This document shows, in pieces, positions 34,868-42,436 of a DNA stretch of 58,634 nt. Source of the stretch: Kitasatospora aureofaciens (lineage in GTDB: Bacteria > Actinomycetota > Actinomycetes > Streptomycetales > Streptomycetaceae); NCBI RefSeq assembly GCF_001188955.3, contig NZ_JPRF03000045.1:1-58634 (forward strand), given 5' to 3'. A model generated the notes under the pieces. The model was given only the letters and a program-made list of their open reading frames with translations, did not search any database and was not told where the DNA came from. A program made the position numbers and the translations under genes. Within the stretch, counting starts at the first letter, position 1, and each line of letters opens with the position of its first letter.

Positions 34868-35010
34868 CTCCGGCCGGCGGGCGTCCCGGTGGTGGCGACG
34901 CGCTACCAGGGGGTGTCGCGCGGCTTCCTGCTGCTCGGCGCACGCTGCCCCACCGGCACGACCCGGGCCGCGCTGCCGCAGGTCGGCCACCGTGCACACG
35001 GCGCCGCACC
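34868..35010 (+). pseudogene. C-terminal remnant of an alpha/beta hydrolase-3 gene
   Basis: The frame through 34868 translates as LRPAGVPVVATRYQGV, then RGFLLLGARCPTG and a RAALPQVG tail. This closely resembles the end of hydrolase-fold-3 esterases, where the block is usually VPV-x-x-x-RY-x-G-x-x-HGF. The catalytic His position is Arg here. The rest of the gene is missing upstream, where the AraC gene ends. It looks like a leftover from a deletion. Confidence 0.4.
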
Positions 35011-35068
35011 GCCGGTCCCGGTGACGACGGACGGTGCAGCGCCGGGTAGCGGCTCGGCCTGCGGGCGG

Positions 35069-35989
35069 TCACCGGTCGGTGTGGATCTCCGCGATGTAGC
35101 CGCCCGGGAACCTGACCATCGCGCTGTCCTGGCCGCCGGCCGAGACCGGTCCCCACAGCACCGTCGCGCCAGCCGTCTTCGCGCGGTCCAGGGTCGCGCC
35201 GAGGTCCGGCACGCCGTAGCCGGTGGTCTCCAGGCCGAACGGGTGGGGCAGGTGGCCGTCCGTCACCGTGACGGTGGTGGTGCCGAAGCCGGAGGTGAGA
35301 CGGATGAGCCGGTAGGTCGTCCCCGGCAGGCCGATCGCGGCGCCGTCGGCGTGCCGGTCGTCGGAGACGATGCGGCCCTTGGTGAAGGCGAGGTAGCTGT
35401 CCAGGAAGGCGCGGACCGAGTCCGGCGACAGGTAGAGCCGGTTCTCCGGCACGCTGGCCAGGGCAGGATACGACGTCGGGGCGTTGTGCACGTAGAGCTG
35501 CGCGCTGATCCCGCCGGGGAACTGGACAACGGCGTCCCGACCGATCGGGTCGGCGAACGGCGCCACGGTGACGGCCGCGCCGTCGGCGCGGGCGGCTCGG
35601 ACCGCCTGGTCGAGGTCGGTCACCAGCCAGCCGGTGCGCTCGGTGCCGAACGGATACGGGACGGGCGTGGTGTAGTCGAACACCGACAGCGTGCCGACCG
35701 GCGACACCACCAGCTCGGACAGCGTCCGGCTGGGCGTCGGGGTCACCTGGGTGGAGACCGGCCCGATCGTGGTGCCGCCGAAGGTGGACGTCCAGCTGGT
35801 CACGAAGGCCTGCTCGGTGCCGGGTGCGACGTAGACGTGGGTGGTGTCGTACTGCGGGCCGACGGCGAACTGGTGGTGCGAGCCCGGCCTCGCCGGGGTG
35901 CTCTGGGTTGCCGAGGCGGTGGGGATCGCCGTCAGAGCGGCGACCGCCGCCGCCAACGGGACCACGCGTCGGACGAGTCGAAGCTTCAC
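35069..35989 (-). CDS. Secreted glyoxalase/VOC-like protein
   Basis: 306 residues from GTG 35989, which has AGGAGG six bases upstream; ATG 36007 is possible. The signal peptide (RRVVPLAAAVAALTAIPTASA) is followed by two tandem halves ending in VVQFPGGISAQLYVH and MVRFPGGYIAEIHT, the betaalphabetabetabeta pattern of glyoxalase/bleomycin-resistance modules. A metal site is not obvious. Secreted VOC proteins are uncommon; the role could be sequestration of a small molecule. Confidence 0.72.
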   Translation of the reverse strand: MKLRLVRRVVPLAAAVAALTAIPTASATQSTPARPGSHHQFAVGPQYDTTHVYVAPGTEQAFVTSWTSTFGGTTIGPVSTQVTPTPSRTLSELVVSPVGTLSVFDYTTPVPYPFGTERTGWLVTDLDQAVRAARADGAAVTVAPFADPIGRDAVVQFPGGISAQLYVHNAPTSYPALASVPENRLYLSPDSVRAFLDSYLAFTKGRIVSDDRHADGAAIGLPGTTYRLIRLTSGFGTTTVTVTDGHLPHPFGLETTGYGVPDLGATLDRAKTAGATVLWGPVSAGGQDSAMVRFPGGYIAEIHTDR

Positions 35990-36011
35990 GGGTGACCTCC
36001 TGGTCATGGTT

Positions 36012-36047
36012 CGCGCCCGGAGCCCGCTCGAGCGGGCTCCGGGCGCG
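36012..36047. terminator. 36-nt perfect palindrome between two - strand genes
   Basis: Positions 36012-36029 are exactly complementary to 36030-36047, centred on CTCGAG. It is a very stable hairpin, 102 bases beyond the stop of the hydrolase gene at 36150-36986 and 22 bases before the next gene's start. It is likely the terminator of the hydrolase gene; a regulatory role in the VOC leader is possible. Confidence 0.6.
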
Positions 36048-36149
36048 GGTGTGTGGTCGGTACCGCCGTCGCCGTCCGGACCCGGGGCGGTGACGGCGGT
36101 ACCGGCGATGGGACGGACGGCCGCGGTCGGGGGAACGCGGCCGTCCGGG

Positions 36150-36986
36150 TCACTTCGCGAGGAAGGCGAGCAGCGCGGTGTTCACTTCCTCGGCGTGGGT
36201 CCAGAGCAGGCCGTGCGGCGCGCCCTCGACCTCCACGTACTCGGCGGAGGGCAGCGCCTTGTGGAAGACCCGGGCGGTGTTCTCGATGGGCAGGGTGCGG
36301 TCGCCGGTGCCGTGCAGGATCAGCGCGGGGACGTCGATGCGGGGGATGTCGGCGCGGAAGTCGGTGTACCAGGTGGTGGGCGCGGCCGCGGCGGCGAAGA
36401 AGCCGCCGCTCGCCGCGGTGTTCCAGCTGTTGCGGACGGCCTCCTCGCTGATCCGGGTGCCGAGGTTCTCGTCCAGGTTGTAGAAGTCGTTGAAGAAGCC
36501 GGTGTAGAAGGCGTAGCGGTCGGCCTTCACGGCGGCGACGATGCCGTCGAAGAACTCCTGCGGGGCGGCGCCGTCCGGGTTGTCGTCGGTCTTCAGCAGG
36601 AACGGCTCCAGGGAGGCCAGGAAGGCGACCTTGGCGATGCGGGCAGTGCCGTAGGAGGACACGTACCGGGCGACCTCGCCGGTGCCCATCGAGAAGCCGA
36701 CCAGCACGGCGTCCTGGAGGTCGAGGGTCTCCAGCACGGTGTTGAGGTCCGCGGCGAAGGTGTCGTAGTCGTAGCCGGTGGTGGGCTGGGAGGACTGGCC
36801 GAAGCCGCGGCGGTCGTAGGTGATGACCCGGTAGCCGGCGTCGAGCAGCGCGGCGCTCTGCCGCTCCCAGGAGTGCCCGCTCAGCGGGAACCCGTGGATG
36901 AGGACGACCGGCTGCCCAGTGCCGTGGTCCTCGTAGTAGAGGTCGATGGAGGTGGAGTTCTCCTGGCCGACGGTGATGAACGGCAT
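36150..36986 (-). CDS. Alpha/beta hydrolase, non-heme chloroperoxidase/perhydrolase type
   Basis: 278 residues. HGFPLSGHSWERQ forms the oxyanion region, the nucleophile elbow is VGFSMGTGEVARY (Ser present), the acid is in HGTGDRTLP and the His in GAPHGL. This pattern is that of cofactor-free haloperoxidases/perhydrolases, which also hydrolyse esters. It stands alone with its own divergent promoter region towards the Dps gene, in keeping with an oxidative-stress or xenobiotic role. Confidence 0.88.
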   Translation of the reverse strand: MPFITVGQENSTSIDLYYEDHGTGQPVVLIHGFPLSGHSWERQSAALLDAGYRVITYDRRGFGQSSQPTTGYDYDTFAADLNTVLETLDLQDAVLVGFSMGTGEVARYVSSYGTARIAKVAFLASLEPFLLKTDDNPDGAAPQEFFDGIVAAVKADRYAFYTGFFNDFYNLDENLGTRISEEAVRNSWNTAASGGFFAAAAAPTTWYTDFRADIPRIDVPALILHGTGDRTLPIENTARVFHKALPSAEYVEVEGAPHGLLWTHAEEVNTALLAFLAK

Positions 36987-37242
36987 GGGGTTTCTTCCTA
37001 TCTTCCGGACAGCGTGTGGCTGCGATGGGGCTCACGCTAGGGGCGGCCGTCGCCGGCTTGTTGCCTCGGAGAGCACCCGGTGTCGTCCGAGAGTGCTCCG
37101 CGTGCGCCCGGCGGCTCACACGGGCTCAACTCCCGCGCGGGTGCGCGGAAGGACCGCAGGAAGTGCGCGGTCGGAACAGGCCGTGGGCCCGCGCGTTCCT
37201 AGCCTGATCCCCCCGAACGATCCAGATGTCCCCAGGAGCGCC

Positions 37243-37797
37243 ATGACCAGCCAGCCACACCTTCATCAACACGCCGCCGAGATCCAGGAGTTCGGCACCG
37301 TCACCCAGCTGCCGATCGCGCTCTCCCACGACGCCCGGCAGTACTCGTGCCAGCGGCTCAACCGCGTCCTCGCGGACACCCAGTTCCTGTACGCGCTGTA
37401 CAAGAAGTGCCACTGGGGCATGCGCGGGCCGACCGCATACCAGCTGCACCTGCTCTTCGACAAGCACGCCCAGGAGCAACTGGAGCTGGTCGACGCGCTC
37501 GCCGAACGGGTGCAGACGCTCGGCGGGGTCGCCGTGGGCGACCCCCGGCACGCCGCGCGGATCACCGGGGTGCCGCGCCCGCCGGACGGCATCGAGGACG
37601 TGCACTCGATGCTCTCGCGGCTCCTCGACGCGCACGAGACCATCCTCGCCGACGTCCGCGACGCCGCCACCCGGGTGGCCGGGCTCGGCGACGACGGCAC
37701 CCAGGACCTCCTGGTCTCCCAGATCATCCGCACCGGTGAGACCCAGGTCTGGTTCCTCGCCGAGCACCTGGTCGTCACCCCCGAGACCGGGGCGTGA
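37243..37797 (+). CDS. Dps-family ferritin-like DNA-protecting protein
   Basis: 184 residues from ATG 37243 with CCCAGGAG upstream. The ferroxidase signature is visible: a His in KKCHWGMRG, then Asp and Glu in LLFDKHAQEQLELVDALAERV. Length is normal for Dps. It oxidises and stores iron with H2O2 and can bind DNA. The 256-bp divergent gap to the chloroperoxidase-like gene suggests shared stress control. Two near-identical hairpin repeats follow the stop. Confidence 0.85.
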   Translation: MTSQPHLHQHAAEIQEFGTVTQLPIALSHDARQYSCQRLNRVLADTQFLYALYKKCHWGMRGPTAYQLHLLFDKHAQEQLELVDALAERVQTLGGVAVGDPRHAARITGVPRPPDGIEDVHSMLSRLLDAHETILADVRDAATRVAGLGDDGTQDLLVSQIIRTGETQVWFLAEHLVVTPETGA

Positions 37798-37803
37798 CCG
37801 CGG

Positions 37804-37868
37804 GCCGGGTTCGTTCGTCGGCGGGCCCGGCCCGCTCAGTGCCGGGTCCGTTCGTCGGCGGGCCCGGC
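37804..37868 (+). repeat. Tandem 28-nt repeat, each copy a terminator-like hairpin
   Basis: Copies at 37804-37831 and 37841-37868 match at 27 of 28 bases. Each starts GCCGGG and ends CCCGGC, so each can fold alone. They begin 7 bases after the Dps stop and probably act as a duplicated terminator. The rest of the 364-bp gap to 38161 shows no gene. Confidence 0.55.
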
Positions 37869-38161
37869 ACTTCTTCGTGCCGTTCACCGGTTTCGGCGCT
37901 GCCCGCGCGATCGCGGAAGCCGCGCGGGCGGCCGGCGGGCGGCCGTACCTGTCCCCCCGTCGTGCTCGGAGTGCCGTGCCCGGACGCCATCCGTTCCCCC
38001 GCCGGGGCCCCGCGGCGGGCGCGGTCGCGGCGGGGGAGAGGCGCTGCGGACCGCAGGCCGTGGGCAAACGCGACTCGGCCGTGCTCGTACCCGAGGACCG
38101 GGATGGAGCACGGCGAGTCGCGTCCCGCCGTCGGATCCGGGCGGTCGGACGGGGCCACCGA

Positions 38162-38929
38162 CTACAGGGTCCGGCGCACACCCGCCTGCCGTTCCAGCCG
38201 GTTCAGCTGGTCGGCCAGCCCCGCGTGCATGGCCTCCCGCACGTGACCGCTGCGACCGATCCACAGGGCCTCCCTGCCCCGGAGCTCCTCCAGCATCAGG
38301 GCGTAGGCGGCGTACATCGCGACCGCGGCCAGTAGCATGCCGAGCGCCCCGGCGGCCTGGCCCAGCCAGGCCGCACCCGAGAGGCCGTAGAGGCCGGCGA
38401 CGAAGTAGCGCGGTACGGCGATCAGCAGGAGCACCCACAGCACCTTCTTCGGCTTGGCCACCGATGCCATCAGCGCGGCGAAGACCGTGAAGGTCAGGTT
38501 CATCACGCCCAGCACCTGCCCCCCGCCGTGGGCGTCCGTCGACGTGACCAGCCCGTTGGCCAGCCAGGCGCCGGCGAACCCGCCCATCAGCGTCGCCGCG
38601 ATGACGTCCCGGGCACCGAACGCCAGTACGCTGACGAGGAGTTGGAGTACGAAGGCGGAGAAGACCGTGAGTGCCACGGCCTGCCGGTGCGCACCGTCGA
38701 TCAGGCCGAGCTGCAGGCTGCTGGTCACGACCGAGGAGATGGCCACCGTGAAGAAGCCCAGGGGCATCGGCGAGGCGATCGGCCGCAGGGTGATCCGTGT
38801 CATGGCGTGCAGGTTCGGCTCGGCTCCGGTGCCGGCCGTCGGATCCGTGCCGGTGGGCGTCTCGATCCCGGCCACCGTCGGGGCCGGCTCACGCCCGCGC
38901 CCGTCTTCCCTCGTTGCCGCCACCATCAT
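38162..38929 (-). CDS. GPR1/FUN34/YaaH (SatP)-like membrane protein
   Basis: 255 residues with a polar N-terminus and about six membrane segments. The block RPIASPMPLGFFTVAISSVV resembles the NPAPLGL signature of the acetate/succinate channel family, but with Ser in place of the first Asn. A cytoplasmic C-terminal tail contains MLEELRGREALWIGRSGHV. Transport of acetate or a similar acid is the family role; the altered signature lowers certainty. Confidence 0.65.
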   Translation of the reverse strand: MMVAATREDGRGREPAPTVAGIETPTGTDPTAGTGAEPNLHAMTRITLRPIASPMPLGFFTVAISSVVTSSLQLGLIDGAHRQAVALTVFSAFVLQLLVSVLAFGARDVIAATLMGGFAGAWLANGLVTSTDAHGGGQVLGVMNLTFTVFAALMASVAKPKKVLWVLLLIAVPRYFVAGLYGLSGAAWLGQAAGALGMLLAAVAMYAAYALMLEELRGREALWIGRSGHVREAMHAGLADQLNRLERQAGVRRTL

Positions 38930-39129
38930 CTTGCTCCTCGCTCTCGGTACTTCGCGTCCTCGGGGTGGCCGCCAACAGGGTGGCCACCCGGTTCGTCTGC
39001 GACGCGCCCCGGTTGGTGGGCTGAAATCGCCTCAGAAGACTATGAGTTGGGATGATCCGGGACTTGTCCCGATGTGTACGGCCGCTGTTGCGCCCGTGCC
39101 CGCCGAGGGAGCCGGGCCTCCCCGCATGC

Positions 39130-39176
39130 GAACGGGCCCCCGGGCAGCGGAACTGTCCAGGGGCCCGGGCCCGTTC
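39130..39176 (-). terminator. Terminator downstream of the DoxX gene
   Basis: GAACGGGCCCCCGGG (39130-39144) pairs with CCCGGGCCCGTTC (39164-39176), with a 2-base bulge, across about 19 bases. It lies 14 bases past the DoxX stop on the - strand. The remainder of the 260-bp gap to the YaaH-like gene shows no gene. Confidence 0.5.
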
Positions 39177-39189
39177 GGTCGCGGCCGTC

Positions 39190-39672
39190 TCAGGCGCGGT
39201 GCAGGGCGAGCCTGGTGGCCAGGCCGCCGCCCACACCGGCGACGAGGGCCGCGGGCAGCCACCACAGCGGCCACTGGGCCAGGCCGAGGGCGCCGTCGAC
39301 CGACCACTGTCCGGGGCCGGTGGCGGTCAGCGCCGCGCCGATGACGATCAGGACGAACGGGAACTCGTACCCGTCGTGCTGCACCCACAGCCCGTGGGGC
39401 CACTTGACCGTCAGCGCGACGGTCATCACCCCCATGACGCCCGCGCCGGCCAGCGGAGTGAGCAGGCCGAGGGCCAGCATCAGCCCGGCCCCGACCTGGG
39501 TGCCACCGGCGGCTATCGCGGTGAGCTTGCCGCCGCGGAAGCCGTCGCCCCGGAACTCGGCGCTGCCGCCCTCCAGACCGCCGCCGCCGAGGTGGAAGCT
39601 GACCTTCTGGACGCCATGACCCGCGATCAGCAGACCGGCGACCAGGCGCAGCAGGAGAAGGCCCGTGTTCAT
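39190..39672 (-). CDS. DoxX family membrane protein
   Basis: 160 residues from ATG 39672. Four hydrophobic segments are present, with LLLLRLVAGLLIAGHGVQKV at the N-terminus and the Gly-rich GGTQVGAGLMLALGLLTPLAG motif, typical of DoxX/DoxD-like quinone-linked membrane proteins. It is 29 bp downstream of the isochorismatase-like gene, so they are co-transcribed. The likely role is redox stress at the membrane. Confidence 0.85.
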   Translation of the reverse strand: MNTGLLLLRLVAGLLIAGHGVQKVSFHLGGGGLEGGSAEFRGDGFRGGKLTAIAAGGTQVGAGLMLALGLLTPLAGAGVMGVMTVALTVKWPHGLWVQHDGYEFPFVLIVIGAALTATGPGQWSVDGALGLAQWPLWWLPAALVAGVGGGLATRLALHRA

Positions 39673-39701
39673 TTCGGACTCCGTTGGGTCGGTGCGGTCG
39701 G

Positions 39702-40364
39702 TCAGCCGGCGGCGTGCGGGTTGATCATGGACTGGGCGTAGACCAGGCCCAGGCCGTAGGCGCCGCCGTGCTCCTTGACCAGCTCGGTCACCGGGACGTA
39801 GGTCTCGGTGCGGGCCCAGTCGCGCTGGAGCTCCAGCAGGACCTGGATCCAGGTGACGGGCACGGCGCCGGCGGCGGTCATCCGCTGCAGGGCGTGCTCG
39901 TGGGCCAGCGGGCTGACCCCGCCGGAGGCGTCGGCGACGACGTAGACCTCGTAGCCCTGGTCCAGCGCGGAGAGGGCCGGCAGGACGAGGCAGACCTCGG
40001 TCCACAGGCCGGAGAGGATGATCTTCTTGCGGCCGGTCGCCTTGACCGCCTCGACCAGGGCCTCGTCCTCCCAGGCGTTCATGCTGGTGCGGTCGATGAT
40101 CTCCTGGCCGGGGAAGACGGCCTTCAGCTGGGGGAGGATCGGGCCGGAGAAGGACTCGGCGGCGACGGTGGACAGCACCGTCGGCACGCCGAAGATCTTG
40201 GCGGCCTTCGCCAGGCCGACGGTGGCGTTGATGATCGCGGTGCGGTCGCCGCTGCCGGTGCCGAAGAACATCTGCGGCTGGTGGTCGACGAACAGCATCA
40301 TCGCGTTGTCGGGGGTGAGCAGGTCCGGGCTCGGGGCGGCGTGGACGTTGGCGAAGTCGACCAT
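39702..40364 (-). CDS. Isochorismatase-like cysteine hydrolase (YcaC type)
   Basis: 220 residues from ATG 40364, with GGGAAGAG upstream. The triad elements are the Asp of LFVDHQPQMF, a central Lys and the Cys of LSGLWTEVCLVLPAL. YcaC-type members are hydrolases of uncertain substrate, often induced by stress. It heads a two-gene operon with DoxX and is divergent from the LLM monooxygenase gene across a 292-bp gap. Confidence 0.87.
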   Translation of the reverse strand: MVDFANVHAAPSPDLLTPDNAMMLFVDHQPQMFFGTGSGDRTAIINATVGLAKAAKIFGVPTVLSTVAAESFSGPILPQLKAVFPGQEIIDRTSMNAWEDEALVEAVKATGRKKIILSGLWTEVCLVLPALSALDQGYEVYVVADASGGVSPLAHEHALQRMTAAGAVPVTWIQVLLELQRDWARTETYVPVTELVKEHGGAYGLGLVYAQSMINPHAAG

Positions 40365-40493
40365 GGGTCTTCTCTTCCCTTGTGGATGCAAATAATTGAC
40401 GACACATCAGGAGCCTCCCGGATCACCGGGGTGCCTCGTTCGACGACGCTAGTGCGCGGCGGCCCGGGTGCTCTGCCCGCTGTGCGCCCGGGA

Positions 40494-40505
40494 TTGTCCT
40501 GACAA
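40494..40505. promoter_or_regulatory. Inverted repeat TTGTC-CT-GACAA in a divergent promoter region
   Basis: A perfect 5-bp inverted repeat with a 2-base spacer, lying between the divergent isochorismatase and luciferase-like monooxygenase genes. It is a plausible dimeric repressor operator controlling both. No regulator gene is adjacent, so this is tentative. Confidence 0.3.
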
Positions 40506-40656
40506 CGCACGACCGGCCGGACCGGGCCGGCCGCCGCTTCAGTGCGCTGCGGGGCCATCGGTCATGCGCTGCGGATGTCCTTCGCGCGTGTCGGCTGCCT
40601 AGGTTCGCCGGGTGGCCCCGTCGGGCCGCGATCAGCCAGCGGAAAGGCGGCAACCC

Positions 40657-41739
40657 GTGCAGATCGGGATATTCAGCGTCGGCGACGTGACGGTCGATCC
40701 GGCCACGGGACGGGCACCGAGCGAGCGCGAGCGCATCAAGGCGATGCTGACCATCGCGCTCAAGGCCGAGGAGGTCGGCCTGGACGTCTTCGCCATGGGC
40801 GAGCACCACAACCCGCCGTTCGTCCCGTCCTCCCCGACGACCATGCTCGGCTGGATCGCCGCGAAGACCGAGCGGATCATCCTGTCCACCGCGACCACGC
40901 TGATCACCACCAACGACCCGGTGAAGATCGCCGAGGACTACGCGATGCTGCAGCACGTCGCCGACGGCCGCATCGACCTGATGCTCGGGCGCGGGAACAC
41001 CGGCCCGGTCTACCCGTGGTTCGGCCAGGACATCCGTCAGGGCATCCCGCTCGCGGTGGAGAACTACGCGCTGCTGCACCGGCTTTGGCGCGAGGACGTG
41101 GTCGACTGGGAAGGCCGCTTCCGCACCCCGCTGCAGGCCTTCACCGCCACGCCCAGGCCGCTGGACGGCGTGCCGCCGTTCGTCTGGCACGGTTCGATCC
41201 GCAGCCCCGAGATCGCCGAACAGGCCGCCTACTACGGCGACGGCTTCTTCGCGAACAACATCTTCTGGCCCCAGGAGCACACCCGGCGGATGGTCGGGCT
41301 CTATCGCGAGCGCTTCGCCCACTACGGCCACGGCACGCCTGAGCAGGCGATCGTCGGCCTCGGCGGGCAGGTGTTCATGCGGAAGAACTCCCAGGACGCG
41401 GTGCGCGAGTTCCGTCCGTACTTCGACAACGCGCCGGTGTACGGGCACGGGCCCTCGCTGGAGGAGTTCACCGAGCAGACCCCGCTGACCGTCGGCAGCC
41501 CGCAGGAGGTCATCGAGCGCACCCTCGGCTTCCGCGAGGCCGTCGGTGACTACCAGCGCCAGCTGTTCCTGATGGACCACGCAGGACTGCCGCTGAAGAC
41601 GGTGCTGGAGCAGCTCGACATCCTCGGCGAGGAGGTCGTGCCCGTCCTGCGTGAGGAGTTCGCCAAGGGCCGGCCCGCGACCGTTCCCGACGCCCCCACC
41701 CACGCCACGCTCCGGGACGCCGTTCCCGCCGCCTCCTGA
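40657..41739 (+). CDS. LLM flavin-dependent monooxygenase, CE1758 family
   Basis: 360 residues from GTG 40657, with GGAAAGG upstream. The bacterial luciferase TIM-barrel pattern is seen in FAMGEHHNPPF, ILSTATTLITTNDP and RIDLMLGRGNTGPVYPWFG. The gene is followed after 17 bp by an LLM-partnered FMN reductase, the pairing described for the CE1758/CE1759 families. It would oxidise a small substrate with FMNH2 and O2. The substrate is unknown. Confidence 0.88.
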   Translation: MQIGIFSVGDVTVDPATGRAPSERERIKAMLTIALKAEEVGLDVFAMGEHHNPPFVPSSPTTMLGWIAAKTERIILSTATTLITTNDPVKIAEDYAMLQHVADGRIDLMLGRGNTGPVYPWFGQDIRQGIPLAVENYALLHRLWREDVVDWEGRFRTPLQAFTATPRPLDGVPPFVWHGSIRSPEIAEQAAYYGDGFFANNIFWPQEHTRRMVGLYRERFAHYGHGTPEQAIVGLGGQVFMRKNSQDAVREFRPYFDNAPVYGHGPSLEEFTEQTPLTVGSPQEVIERTLGFREAVGDYQRQLFLMDHAGLPLKTVLEQLDILGEEVVPVLREEFAKGRPATVPDAPTHATLRDAVPAAS

Positions 41740-41756
41740 CCAGGACGGAGCCCTCC

Positions 41757-42380
41757 ATGGAACCGACCTCGCCGATCACGCTCGCCGTGATCTCGGGCGG
41801 GCTCAGCCAGCCCTCGTCCACCCGTCTGCTCGCGGACCGCCTCACCGAGGCCGCCACCGGCCACCTGGCCCGGGCCGACCGTGAAGTCCTGGTGCACCTG
41901 CGGGAGTTGCGTCCCCTGGCCACCCCCATCTCGCACCACCTGCTCTCCGGATTTCCCGCCCAGTCGCTGGGTGAGGCGCTGGAGGAGGTGAGCACGGCGG
42001 ACGCGCTGATAGCCGTGTCCCCGATCTTCTCGGCCTCCTACAGCGGCCTGTTCAAGTCGTTCTTCGACCTGCTCGACCCCGGCGCCCTGGCGGGCAAGCC
42101 GGTGCTGATCGGCGCGACGGGCGGCACCGCGCGCCACTCCCTGGCCCTGGAACACGCGCTGCGCCCGCTGTTCGCCTACCAGCGCGCGCTCGTCGCGCCG
42201 ACCGCGGTCTTCGCGGCCTCCGAGGACTGGGGCGGGACGGGCGACACGCACACCGACAGCCTGCCGGCGCGGATCGAACGGGCCGGCGGAGAGCTCGCGG
42301 CGCTGGTCCTCGCGGCCCCGGCGCATCCGCGGCCGGCCGGCAGCCCAGCGGTGACTCCCTCCGCGCTCGGCTTCCACTGA
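41757..42380 (+). CDS. NADPH-dependent FMN reductase, CE1759 family
   Basis: 207 residues. The flavodoxin-like fold is evident from VISGGLSQPSSTRLLADRL (phosphate loop), SPIFSASYSGLFKSFFDLL and LIGATGGTARHSLALE. It supplies reduced FMN to the luciferase-like monooxygenase just upstream. The downstream amidohydrolase is 56 bp away and likely in the same transcript. Confidence 0.87.
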   Translation: MEPTSPITLAVISGGLSQPSSTRLLADRLTEAATGHLARADREVLVHLRELRPLATPISHHLLSGFPAQSLGEALEEVSTADALIAVSPIFSASYSGLFKSFFDLLDPGALAGKPVLIGATGGTARHSLALEHALRPLFAYQRALVAPTAVFAASEDWGGTGDTHTDSLPARIERAGGELAALVLAAPAHPRPAGSPAVTPSALGFH

Positions 42381-42436
42381 CACCGCGCACACCCTCCACC
42401 CCCACCGCCGAACACCACCGAACGAAGGGACCTCCC

